Part shown: positions 1 to 6,809 of the stretch, one piece after another
Position numbering within the stretch: position 1 is the first letter of the stretch
Layout: the number at the start of each line of letters is the position of its first letter
Source: Rhodoferax sp.
Lineage (GTDB): Bacteria; Pseudomonadota; Gammaproteobacteria; Burkholderiales; Burkholderiaceae_C
DNA length: 8,841 nt
Assembly (NCBI GenBank): GCA_021731215.1
Contig: JAKFXU010000049.1
Span: forward strand, 1-8,841
Direction of reading: 5' to 3'
Notes under the pieces: model-generated
The model's input: the letters and a program-made list of their open reading frames with translations, nothing else
Told to the model about the DNA's origin: nothing
The model's database searches: none
Translations under genes and position numbers: made by a program

Positions 1-115
1 GTGCGACCGCGTGACGGTGCTGGACTACGGCAAACAGATTGCCGAAGGCACGCCGGCCGATGTTCAGAAGAACGAAAAAGTAATCGAAGCCTATCTTGGC
101 ACCAGCGGGCACTGA
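1..115 (+). CDS. livG: LivG-like HAAT ABC transporter ATPase, C-terminal end only
   Basis: This is the 3' end of a gene that begins outside the window. The reading frame starts at base 2 and gives 37 residues ending in TGA at 113-115. The peptide reads [18 protein letters not shown] and finishes with an [14 protein letters not shown] tail. This is the usual C-terminus of LivG/BraF ATP-binding subunits of branched-chain amino acid importers (D-R-V-x-V-L-D-x-G, then 'AYLG'). The Walker and signature motifs lie upstream and cannot be seen. The family energises uptake of leucine, isoleucine, valine or related amino acids or amides as a heterodimer with LivF at the cytoplasmic face. The next gene is a LivF homologue 9 bases away, which supports the assignment. 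The real substrate of this copy cannot be read from the fragment. Confidence 0.85.
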   Translation, partial: CDRVTVLDYGKQIAEGTPADVQKNEKVIEAYLGTSGH

Positions 116-124
116 GAAATAACC

Positions 125-841
125 ATGGCAAATATTCTTCTTAAAGTAACGGGTCTCAAAGTGGCCTACGGCGGCATCCAGGCCGTCAAGGGCGTTGACT
201 TCGAAGTGCATGAAGGCGAACTGGTGTCCTTGATCGGCTCCAACGGGGCTGGCAAAACCACCACCATGAAAGCCATTACCGGCTCCCTGCCGATCAACGA
301 CGGCGACATCGAGTACCTGGGCAAAAGCATTCGGGGCCAGGGCCCCTGGGACCTGGTGAAACAGGGCCTTGCCATGGTGCCCGAAGGGCGCGGCGTGTTC
401 ACGCGCATGAGCATTGTGGAAAACCTGCAGATGGGCGCCTACATCCGCAATGACAAGGCCGACATTCTGGCCGACACCGACAAGGTATTCACCATCTTCC
501 CGCGCCTCAAGGAACGCCGCAGCCAGTTGGCCGGCACCTTGTCCGGTGGCGAGCAGCAAATGCTGGCGATGGGGCGGGCCTTGATGAGCCGCCCCAAGGT
601 GCTGCTGCTCGACGAGCCCTCGATGGGTTTGTCGCCGATCATGGTGGACAAGATTTTTGAGGTGGTGCGCGATGTTTATGCGCAGGGTGTCACCGTGCTG
701 CTGGTGGAGCAAAACGCCAGCCGCGCACTGGGTATTGCCGACCGCGGCTACGTCATGGACTCCGGCCTCATCACCATGACCGGCGATGCCAAGGAGATGC
801 TCAACGACCCCCGGGTGCGCGCCGCTTATTTGGGCGAGTGA
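125..841 (+). CDS. livF: LivF-like HAAT ABC transporter ATP-binding protein
   Basis: This is a complete 238-residue ABC ATPase, the normal length for LivF/BraG. It should pair with LivG and power a LivHM-type permease for branched-chain or related amino acids. Visible motifs are Walker A GSNGAGKT (38-45), signature LSGGEQQ (139-145) and Walker B VLLLDEP (159-165). VLLVEQN (191-197) has glutamine where many ABC ATPases have the switch histidine, which is usual for LivF. The family stretch MVPEGRGVF (84-92) and the terminal AAYLGE tail are also typical. The ATG at 125 lies 9 bases after the livG stop, with only a weak GAGA ribosome-site match, so expression is probably coupled to livG. The paralogous family also serves amides, urea and aromatic acids. 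The sequence resembles general LivF more than UrtE, but the substrate is inferred. Confidence 0.93.
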   Translation: MANILLKVTGLKVAYGGIQAVKGVDFEVHEGELVSLIGSNGAGKTTTMKAITGSLPINDGDIEYLGKSIRGQGPWDLVKQGLAMVPEGRGVFTRMSIVENLQMGAYIRNDKADILADTDKVFTIFPRLKERRSQLAGTLSGGEQQMLAMGRALMSRPKVLLLDEPSMGLSPIMVDKIFEVVRDVYAQGVTVLLVEQNASRALGIADRGYVMDSGLITMTGDAKEMLNDPRVRAAYLGE

Positions 842-849
842 GTCCGTAA

Positions 850-2166
850 ATGACCGCACCCAAGCCCACCACCCAGCCGCGCCAGTTTCTCGAATATCTT
901 TTTAACGTTGCCGTCAAGCGGGCACTGCCGCTGCACAACACGGCGGCGTTCCTGCCTGCGCCACCCAAAGGCAGAACGCTGGTGCTGGGTGCCGGCAAGG
1001 CCGCTGGCGCCATGGCGCAGGCGGTCGAGGCCTTGTGGCCCGCGGACGCCCCGCTGGACGGCCTGGTGGTGACGCGCTACCAGCACATCCCGCCACGCCC
1101 GCCGGGTCTGCGTCAGCGCATTGAAGTGGTCGAAGCCGCGCACCCGGTGCCCGATGCAGCGGGCCTGGCCGCGGCCCAGCGCATGCTGCTCCTGACGCAA
1201 GGCCTGACGCCAGACGATCTGGTGCTGTGCCTGATCTCGGGTGGCGGCTCGGCCCTGCTGACCCTGCCGGCAGAGGGTCTGACACTGGCCGACAAGCAGC
1301 ACCTCAACCAGGCCTTGCTTGACAGCGGCGCCAGCATTGCCGAGATCAACTGTGTGCGCAAACACCTCTCGCGCATCAAGGGCGGGCGCCTGGCCCAGGC
1401 CTGCGCCCCGGCGCGGGTGGTGACGCTGACCATCAGTGATGTGCCGGGGGATGACCCCGCCATCATCGCCAGTGGGCCAACCGTGGCCGACGCCACCAGT
1501 TGTGCCGATGCGCTGTCCATTTTGCAGCGTTACCACATTGCCGTACCGGGGCACGTCCTTGATTTGCTTGAAAGTGGCGCGCTGGAGACGCCCAAGCCCG
1601 GTGATTCGGCCTTTGCCGGGCATCAAGTCCACCTGATCGCCACGCCCCGGCAGTCGCTCGAGGCCGCCGCCGCCGCCGCCCGCGCGGCCGGGCTGGCGGC
1701 CTACATCCTGAGCGACGAGATGGAAGGCGAATCGCGCGAAGTCGGCAAGGTTCACGCGGCGCTGGCGCGTGCCGTCGCGCTCAGAGGACAGCCGTTTCAG
1801 CGACCTTGCGTGATTCTGAGTGGCGGCGAAACCACCGTGACCGTGCGCGCCCAGGCACCCGGCGCGCCGCGCGGGCGCGGCGGGCGCGCCGGCGAATTTT
1901 GCCTCGGGCTGGCCCAGGCGCTGCAGGGGCAGGCCGGCGTGTACGCGCTGGCGGCCGATACCGACGGTATTGATGGTGTGCAAGACAACGCCGGCGCCTG
2001 GGTGGAACCCGCCACGCTGAGCCGGGCGCTGGCCTTGGGCATGAAGATTGACAGCTATCTTGACCGCAACGATGCCTACAGCTATTTCGCCGCTTTGGGC
2101 GATCTGCTCACCACCGGGCCCACCTTCACCAACGTCAATGACTTTCGCGCCGTGCTGGTTTTGTGA
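850..2166 (+). CDS. gckA: Glycerate 2-kinase (GckA/TtuD type, DUF4147 + MOFRL domains)
   Basis: This is a 438-residue protein of the bacterial glycerate 2-kinase family, often mislabelled hydroxypyruvate reductase (TtuD). The family phosphorylates D-glycerate to 2-phosphoglycerate with ATP, the last step of glyoxylate, tartrate and serine-cycle carbon entry into glycolysis. The N-terminal DUF4147 domain shows GAGKA (47-51; Lys50 aligns with the lysine found essential in the Thermotoga enzyme), SGGGSALL (130-137), CVRKHLSRIKGGRLA (168-182) and SDVPGDDPAIIASGPTVAD (196-214). The C-terminal MOFRL domain shows GGETTV (325-330), GRGGR (342-346), ADTDGIDG (369-376) and TGPTFTNVND (422-431). The ATG at 850 is 8 bases past the livF stop without a clear ribosome site, so coupled translation in the liv operon is likely. 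Oddities are a GC-rich Pro/Gly/Arg insert (about 337-342), Ala347-Gly348 just after GRGGR where many relatives have Asn, and a six-alanine run (272-277). The gene name could equally be ttuD. Confidence 0.92.
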   Translation: MTAPKPTTQPRQFLEYLFNVAVKRALPLHNTAAFLPAPPKGRTLVLGAGKAAGAMAQAVEALWPADAPLDGLVVTRYQHIPPRPPGLRQRIEVVEAAHPVPDAAGLAAAQRMLLLTQGLTPDDLVLCLISGGGSALLTLPAEGLTLADKQHLNQALLDSGASIAEINCVRKHLSRIKGGRLAQACAPARVVTLTISDVPGDDPAIIASGPTVADATSCADALSILQRYHIAVPGHVLDLLESGALETPKPGDSAFAGHQVHLIATPRQSLEAAAAAARAAGLAAYILSDEMEGESREVGKVHAALARAVALRGQPFQRPCVILSGGETTVTVRAQAPGAPRGRGGRAGEFCLGLAQALQGQAGVYALAADTDGIDGVQDNAGAWVEPATLSRALALGMKIDSYLDRNDAYSYFAALGDLLTTGPTFTNVNDFRAVLVL

Positions 2167-2185
2167 CGCTTTTCCCCAGAGTTGT

Positions 2186-2199
2186 TTGATTTAGCTCAA
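2186..2199 (+). promoter_or_regulatory. FNR/DNR-type box upstream of the Crp/Fnr regulator gene
   Basis: The 14-mer TTGATTTAGCTCAA matches the FNR/DNR consensus TTGAT-N4-ATCAA at nine of ten specified positions; the only difference is C for A at the start of the right arm. It lies 35 bases before the ATG of the Crp/Fnr-type gene and 19 bases after the glycerate kinase stop, so it sits in the short intergenic gap where an operator is expected. Its centre (2192.5) is 42 to 43 bases from the start codon. A class II activator site (centred at -41.5) would thus place the transcript start at about 2234. Autoregulation by the adjacent protein, or control by another FNR-like protein, is inference. 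Confidence 0.65.
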
Positions 2200-2234
2200 G
2201 GTCAAAGGGGGGTAAGCGCGGCACAGTCAGCCCC

Positions 2235-2858
2235 ATGTTTCCCGTCCAAACCAGTGGCCCCAGTGCCGAACAACACGTTGTCGCCCGCGGTGAATCCCTG
2301 CTCAGGCGTGCCGGGGCATCGACCTGGGTCAACTACCTGGAGTCGGGCCGGGTCGCCTTGGGCGTCATGGATGGCGACACCTTGGAGCACCAGTTGGGGG
2401 TGGTTGAAGGCCCGTGCTGGCTGGAGGCCACGGCGGCGGTGCTGAACCTGCCGCACGTGGTGGATGCCGTGGCAGAAACCGAAGTTTCATTGCGGCGGAT
2501 CAGCCTGGCTGAGTTTCGCCAGACGTTGTCTGACATGCCGGAGGCGGCGCGGGCGGTTTTGCACGATGTCGCCATGGCGCATCGTCGGCAAACCGAGTTT
2601 GCCGTCAGCCGGCTGGCCAAAGACGCCGAGGCCCGCTGTGCCGAATGGCTGCTGCGCCACGCCCAGACCGGTGACAAAGGCGTGCTGGCGGTGATGCTGC
2701 AGCAGCGCAAGCGCTCCATTGCGGCGCAACTGGGCATCGCCCCCGAAACGCTGTCGCGCGTGCTGCGCCACCTGCGTGAGCGAAGTCTGATCAGCGGCTC
2801 GGGCCGAATTTTGAATTTGGTCGACCCCGGCGGATTAAGGTCCTTGGCGGGGGTTTAG
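2235..2858 (+). CDS. Crp/Fnr-superfamily transcriptional regulator
   Basis: This is a 207-residue regulator with an N-terminal cyclic-nucleotide-binding-like beta barrel (roughly 15-95), a long dimer helix (about 98-130) and a C-terminal winged helix (about 155-197). The recognition helix APETLSRVLRHLRE has the Glu171-x-x-Ser174-Arg175 pattern that FNR and DNR proteins use to read TTGAT half-sites, and such a site lies just upstream. The only cysteines are Cys61 and Cys135, so the oxygen-sensing 4Fe-4S cluster of true FNR is absent. The R-S-A type phosphate cassette of cAMP-binding CRP is also not seen, so the effector is unknown. The ATG at 2235 is the only sensible start: the frame is closed by a stop at 2187 with no other start codon between. 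No ribosome site is at normal distance; the G-run at 2207-2212 is too far. It is convergent with xdhB, and its targets cannot be read from the sequence. Confidence 0.9.
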   Translation: MFPVQTSGPSAEQHVVARGESLLRRAGASTWVNYLESGRVALGVMDGDTLEHQLGVVEGPCWLEATAAVLNLPHVVDAVAETEVSLRRISLAEFRQTLSDMPEAARAVLHDVAMAHRRQTEFAVSRLAKDAEARCAEWLLRHAQTGDKGVLAVMLQQRKRSIAAQLGIAPETLSRVLRHLRERSLISGSGRILNLVDPGGLRSLAGV

Positions 2859-2901
2859 CTGGTGCCTGTTTTGGGCCGGCGCTCATTGTGACATTCCTGG
2901 A

Positions 2902-5232
2902 TCAAGAACCCAAGGCCTTGAGCATACTCTCCGGCGTCGCCGGCGCTGTCAATTGCACGGCTTGCCCGTCGCCGCGCGCCTGCGCCACGGCATCGCGCAG
3001 CGCCTCATAGACGCTGATCGCCAGCATCAGGGGCGGCTCGCCGACCGCCTTGCTGCTAAACACGTTGTCTTGCCCGTTCGGTTCCGGCCAGAGCGCCACC
3101 TTGAAGTGCTGCGGTAGATCGCCGGCGGTCGGAATTTTGTAGGTGCTGGGGGCGTGGGTGCTCAAGAATCCCTTGTCGTTCCACACCAGTTGTTCGGTGG
3201 TGAGCCAGCCCATGCCCTGCACAAAGCCGCCCTCGATCTGCCCGATGTCGATGGCCGGGTTGATGGAGCGGCCCACGTCGTGCAGGATGTCGACTTTGAG
3301 CACGCGGCTCTCGCCGGTCAGGGTGTCTATCGCCACCTCGGTGCAGGCCGCGCCATAAGCGAAGTAGTAGAACGGCCGACCGGTCAGCGTCGCCTTGTCG
3401 TAGTGAATTTTGGGCGTGCGGTAAAAGCCGTCGCTCCAGAGCTGGATGCGGTTGGCATGGGCCAGCTTCACCACTGCGTCGAAGCTGCGCGTGGCCTTGG
3501 GCGAATACACCTGGCCGCCGGCAAAGCGGATGGCGCCGGCGCCGCAGCCGTCCAGCCCGCCCACAAAGGCGCTCAGGTTGTCGCGCACATGGCGCGCGGC
3601 AAACTGGGCGGCGCGGCCATTGAGGTCGGTGCCGGCGGAGGCGGCGGTGGCCGAGGCGTTGGGGATTTTGCTGGTGTCGCTGGCGGTGGACAGCACGCGC
3701 GCAAAGGGAACGCCCAGTTCGTCGGCCACGATCTGCGCCACCTTGGTGTGCAGGCCCTGGCCCATCTCGGTGCCGCCGTGGTTGACCTGAATGCTGCCGT
3801 CCAGATAGACGTGCACCAGCGCGCCGGCCTGGTTGAACAGGGTGGCGGTGAAGGAGATGCCGAACTTCACTGGCGTGAGGGCCAGGCCGCGCTTGATGAT
3901 GGGGCTGCTGCTGTTCCAGTTTGAGATGGTGTTGCGTCGCTCCCGGTACTGCGCGGACTGTTCCAGTTTTTCCAGCAGCGGCTGCAGGATGTTGTCTTCC
4001 ACGCGCATGCCGTAATGGGTGGTGTTGCGCGCTTGGGGCGGTGCGGTCGCGCTACCGCTGGTCATCTCTTCGCTGTACAGGTTGCGCAGCCGCACCTGCA
4101 GCGGGTCCAGCCCTAGATGGCGCGCGATGTCGCCCAGGATGGTCTCGATCACGATCATGCCCTGCGGCCCGCCAAAGCCGCGAAACGCGGTGTGGCTTTG
4201 CGTGTTGGTTTTGCAGCGGTAGGACGCGATCGCCACGTCTTGCAGAAAGTAGGCATTGTCAGCGTGGAAGATGGCGCGGTCGGCCACCGGGCCGCTTAAG
4301 TCCGCGCTGAAGCCGCAGTTGGAGGCCATCATCAGTTGCAGGCCTTGCAGGCGCCCGCTCGCATCAAAGCCGACCGTGTACTGGTAGGCAAACGGATGGC
4401 GTTTGCCAGTGATCATGAAGTCATCGTCGCGGTCCAGCCGCAGTTTGACCGGGCGCTTGACTTTGTCGGCGGCAATGGCGGCCCACACCGCCAGATGCCC
4501 GGCCTGCGTCTCCTTGCCGCCAAAGCCGCCGCCCATGCGCCGGCATTCGACGCGCACCGCATGCTGGTCGAGCCCGAGGGCGTGCGCCACCCAGTGCTGC
4601 ACTTGGCCGGGATGCTGCGTGCTGGAATAGACCAGCCACTGGTTCTGCTCCTGCGGCAGCACGTAGGCGATCTGGCCTTCGAGGTAAAAATGCTCCTGGC
4701 CCCCCACTTCCAGCGTGCCGCTCAGGTGGTACGCAGCCCGGGCGAGCGCGGCTTGCGCGTCACCGCGCTTGACAAACACCGGTGGCAACACATAGCTTTG
4801 GGCCGCCAGCGCGTCCTGGATCGTCAGGAGGGCGGGCAGCGCTTCAATGTCGAGCTTGACCTTGCGCGCGGCATGGCGCGCCTGCAGCACCGTGTCGGCC
4901 ACTACGACGCCTACCACCTGGCCGATGTGCTGCACCGTGTCGCGGGCGAAGATCGGTTCATCCCCAATGAACGACGCCAGCATCGGGTGCCCCGCAATAT
5001 CCTGGGCCAGCACACAAGCGCGCACACCCGGCATGGCCAGGGCGGCGCTGGCGTCCACCGCGCGCAGCTTGCCGTGCGCCACCGTCGACAGAATGGGCGC
5101 GGCGTGCAGCGTGCCGCGCACCTCGGCGATGTCGTCCACGTAAGTGGCCGTGCCTGCCACCTGGGCCGCCGCACTTTCGTGGGGTATTGAACTGCCGCTG
5201 GCCTGCACCCGGACTTGGCTGGCGGCGCTCAT
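2902..5232 (-). CDS. xdhB: Xanthine dehydrogenase, molybdenum-binding subunit XdhB
   Basis: This is a 776-residue protein, the usual length of the bacterial large subunit (about 777 in Rhodobacter capsulatus). It binds the molybdopterin cofactor and oxidises hypoxanthine to xanthine and xanthine to urate in the cytoplasm, passing electrons to XdhA. Family motifs are GGQEHFYLEGQ (177-187), RMGGGFGGKE (232-241), FRGFGGPQG (350-358), GGTEMGQGLHTK (486-497) and SSKAVGEPPL (726-735). Active-site residues corresponding to R. capsulatus Gln197, Glu232, Arg310 and Glu730 are present as Gln206, Glu241, Arg319 and Glu732, so a purine specificity is better supported than another hydroxylase of the family. 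The ATG overlaps the xdhA stop (ATGA) and has a good ribosome site (AGGGGA, complement of 5239-5244). No xdhC follows: the next gene is the convergent regulator, 43 bases away. Confidence 0.96.
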   Translation of the reverse strand: MSAASQVRVQASGSSIPHESAAAQVAGTATYVDDIAEVRGTLHAAPILSTVAHGKLRAVDASAALAMPGVRACVLAQDIAGHPMLASFIGDEPIFARDTVQHIGQVVGVVVADTVLQARHAARKVKLDIEALPALLTIQDALAAQSYVLPPVFVKRGDAQAALARAAYHLSGTLEVGGQEHFYLEGQIAYVLPQEQNQWLVYSSTQHPGQVQHWVAHALGLDQHAVRVECRRMGGGFGGKETQAGHLAVWAAIAADKVKRPVKLRLDRDDDFMITGKRHPFAYQYTVGFDASGRLQGLQLMMASNCGFSADLSGPVADRAIFHADNAYFLQDVAIASYRCKTNTQSHTAFRGFGGPQGMIVIETILGDIARHLGLDPLQVRLRNLYSEEMTSGSATAPPQARNTTHYGMRVEDNILQPLLEKLEQSAQYRERRNTISNWNSSSPIIKRGLALTPVKFGISFTATLFNQAGALVHVYLDGSIQVNHGGTEMGQGLHTKVAQIVADELGVPFARVLSTASDTSKIPNASATAASAGTDLNGRAAQFAARHVRDNLSAFVGGLDGCGAGAIRFAGGQVYSPKATRSFDAVVKLAHANRIQLWSDGFYRTPKIHYDKATLTGRPFYYFAYGAACTEVAIDTLTGESRVLKVDILHDVGRSINPAIDIGQIEGGFVQGMGWLTTEQLVWNDKGFLSTHAPSTYKIPTAGDLPQHFKVALWPEPNGQDNVFSSKAVGEPPLMLAISVYEALRDAVAQARGDGQAVQLTAPATPESMLKALGS

Positions 5233-6695
5233 GTGTCTTCCCCTGCCAGCGTGAAGGCTTCCAGGTTGATGTTCTGCTGACCCTGGCTCTCCAGCCAGAA
5301 GCGCATCAGCAGATTGCCCAGCACCTGCACGCGGTAACTGGCCGAGGCGCGCAGGTCCGAGATCGGTTGAAACTCGCCGCGCAGCGTGGTCATGGCCTGC
5401 TGCACGGTGGCCAGCGTCCAGGCTTGGCCGCGCAAGGCGGCTTCGGTCTTGACCGCCCGCACCGGCGTCGCCGCCACGCCGCCGACGCCGATGCAGGCGC
5501 GCGCGACCTTGCCCTCACTCATTCGCAGGTTCAAGGCCAGGCAGACGGCCGAGATGTCGTCGTCAAAGCGTTTGGAAATTTTGTAAACCTTGAGCAACTC
5601 GCTCGGGGTCGGCTTGGGCACCTTGATCCAGGCCAGCACTTCGTCCGCCGCCAGCACGTTTTGGCGGTAGCCGCGGTAGAGCTGTTCCAGCGGCAGTTCC
5701 CGGCTGCCGCGCAGGCTCATCAGCACCACGTTGGCGCCCAGCGCAATCAGCAGCGGCATCGAGTCGCCAATCGGTGAGCCGTTGGCGACGTTGCCGCCCA
5801 GCGTGCCCGCGTTGCGCACCGGCAGGCCGGCAAAGCGGGCGGCAAAGGGGTGCAACTGGGGTCGATCCGCCACCAGCGCGGCAAAGGCGTCGTTCAGCGT
5901 GACGGCGGCGCCGATGGCGATGTGCTGCGGGTAGGTTTCAATGCGGCGCAGCTCCTGGACCTGGGTCAGATCGAGCACCTGGCCCAAGGGCCGGTGCAGC
6001 TTGTTGACCCATACGCCCACATCGGTGCCGCCCGCCACCAACTGGGCCTGCGGGTGCGCGGCGCGCGCCCCCAGCAGGGCGGCCAGGGTTTGCGGCGCCA
6101 GATAGGCAGCCTGCGCCCCCAGCCGCGCAACTGTGGGCGCAATGCGTTTCAATTTTTGCAGCAAGGCAGCTTCGTCGATACGCACCGGTGGCAACTCTGC
6201 CATCTGCTGCGCCGCCTCCAGAATCGGCCGGTAGCCGGTGCAGCGGCACAGATTGCCCGACAGTTCCTGCTGCGCCAACTCGCGCGTGATCGGCTCCCCT
6301 TGGCAGACGTGGTTCTGGTACATGCCGAACAGGCTCATGACAAAGCCGGGGGTGCAAAAACCGCATTGACTGGCGTGGCTCTGCAGCAGCGCTTGCTGCA
6401 CCGGGTGCAGGCGGCCGTCGGCGTTGACCAGGTCTTCGGCGGTCCACAGCGCCAGGCCGTTGATGGAATGGGCCAGGCGGATGCAGCTGTTGACCGCGCG
6501 GTAGCGGATGCGCTCGCCGTCCGCCTCGCCCAGCACCACGGTGCAGGCGCCGCAGTCACCCTCGTTGCAGCCCTCTTTGGTGGCGCTGCGGTGCAGGTCT
6601 TGGCGCAGCAGCTCCAGCATGGTGCGGCTGGGTGCTACATTGCGCAGCGAGACAATTTCGCCGCGGCGCACGAATTGAAGAGTCTGGGTGGTCAT
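5229..6695 (-). CDS. xdhA: Xanthine dehydrogenase, iron-sulfur/FAD subunit XdhA
   Basis: This is a 488-residue small subunit that takes electrons from the XdhB molybdenum site through two 2Fe-2S clusters to FAD and then to NAD+. The plant-ferredoxin-like domain carries Cys43, Cys48, Cys51 and Cys71 (EGCNEGDCGACTVVLG). The helical domain carries Cys111-x2-Cys114 (SQCGFCTPGFVM) and Cys150-x-Cys152 (GNLCRCTGYRPI). The FAD domain shows VAGGTDVGV (220-228) and NAGTLGGNVANGSPIGDS (295-312), and a CO-dehydrogenase flavoprotein C-terminal domain follows to about 475. I chose the start at 6695 (MTTQTLQF) because homology begins there and AGGA (complement of 6703-6706) precedes it by 7 bases. The frame stays open much further upstream, but that part lies antisense to the ABC ATPase gene and is not protein-like. 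It is co-transcribed with xdhB, with ATGA overlap. Confidence 0.96.
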   Translation of the reverse strand: MTTQTLQFVRRGEIVSLRNVAPSRTMLELLRQDLHRSATKEGCNEGDCGACTVVLGEADGERIRYRAVNSCIRLAHSINGLALWTAEDLVNADGRLHPVQQALLQSHASQCGFCTPGFVMSLFGMYQNHVCQGEPITRELAQQELSGNLCRCTGYRPILEAAQQMAELPPVRIDEAALLQKLKRIAPTVARLGAQAAYLAPQTLAALLGARAAHPQAQLVAGGTDVGVWVNKLHRPLGQVLDLTQVQELRRIETYPQHIAIGAAVTLNDAFAALVADRPQLHPFAARFAGLPVRNAGTLGGNVANGSPIGDSMPLLIALGANVVLMSLRGSRELPLEQLYRGYRQNVLAADEVLAWIKVPKPTPSELLKVYKISKRFDDDISAVCLALNLRMSEGKVARACIGVGGVAATPVRAVKTEAALRGQAWTLATVQQAMTTLRGEFQPISDLRASASYRVQVLGNLLMRFWLESQGQQNINLEAFTLAGEDT

Positions 6696-6715
6696 GGGCA
6701 GGTCCTGGGGCGCAA

Positions 6716-6743
6716 GGATAAAACAAGGCGCGGGTAAAACACG
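6716..6743. repeat. Direct repeat GGRTAAAACAMG, two copies at 16-bp pitch
   Basis: GGATAAAACAAG (6716-6727) and GGGTAAAACACG (6732-6743) are near-identical in the same orientation, with 16 bases from start to start. They share GG-TAAAACA and a final G. They lie 21 to 48 bases upstream of the xdhA start codon, in its leader or core promoter. They may be a regulator site or chance in a short AT-richer patch. Confidence 0.35.
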
Positions 6744-6756
6744 AGCGGTGGCGCGC

Positions 6757-6776
6757 GCATAAGCGCTAGCATATGC
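6757..6776. promoter_or_regulatory. Imperfect 20-bp dyad, candidate operator
   Basis: The left arm GCATAAGC (6757-6764) and right arm GCATATGC (6769-6776) are inverted repeats with seven of eight positions paired, separated by GCTA. The dyad lies 33 bases before the ABC ATPase start and 61 bases from the xdhA start. A protein bound here could affect both promoters. The symmetry with a short spacer suits a dimeric helix-turn-helix protein rather than a strong RNA hairpin terminator, and there is no T-run. No regulator gene for it is visible in the divergent unit. Family assignment is not possible from the motif. Confidence 0.4.
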
Positions 6777-6809
6777 CACCATTGCAAATACAGGTATCAG
6801 ACCAGCAGC

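Larger units (their letters stand above)
6696..6809. promoter_or_regulatory. Divergent promoter region between xdhAB and the purine ABC transporter
   Basis: These 114 bases separate the start codons of xdhA (leftward) and the ABC ATPase gene (rightward), so both transcripts must start in or next to them. It is more AT-rich than its surroundings in places. I see no convincing sigma-70 -35/-10 pair in either direction; on the minus strand the best fragment is TTGCAA (complement of 6782-6787) followed 17 bases later by a poor GCTTAT. An imperfect dyad and a direct repeat inside the region are listed separately. Shared control of uptake and oxidation of purines is inferred from the layout. Confidence 0.6.

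Noticed and set aside
826..1983. 385-codon minus-strand open frame opposite glycerate kinase
   Set aside because: Its composition (Arg, Gly, Gln, His rich) is that of a GC-rich shadow frame. The plus strand encodes a clear conserved enzyme.
2182..2445. 87-codon plus-strand open frame starting at the FNR-type box
   Set aside because: It overlaps the Crp/Fnr-type gene in another frame and shows no conserved features; the region before 2235 is better read as an operator and promoter.
2859..2901. Bidirectional terminator between the convergent genes
   Set aside because: Only a short GCCGGC palindrome is present, with no stable stem and no T-run.
4336..5190. 284-codon plus-strand open frame opposite xdhB
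   Set aside because: No recognisable motifs and shadow-type composition; the minus strand carries an intact XdhB with its active-site residues.
5850..6737. 295-codon plus-strand open frame opposite xdhA
   Set aside because: Shadow frame of xdhA with no motif or convincing start signal.
6764..6780. Possible sigma-54 promoter (TGGCAT on the minus strand)
   Set aside because: The GG and GC dinucleotides are not at the strict 10-base spacing needed; GC is off by one in either direction.
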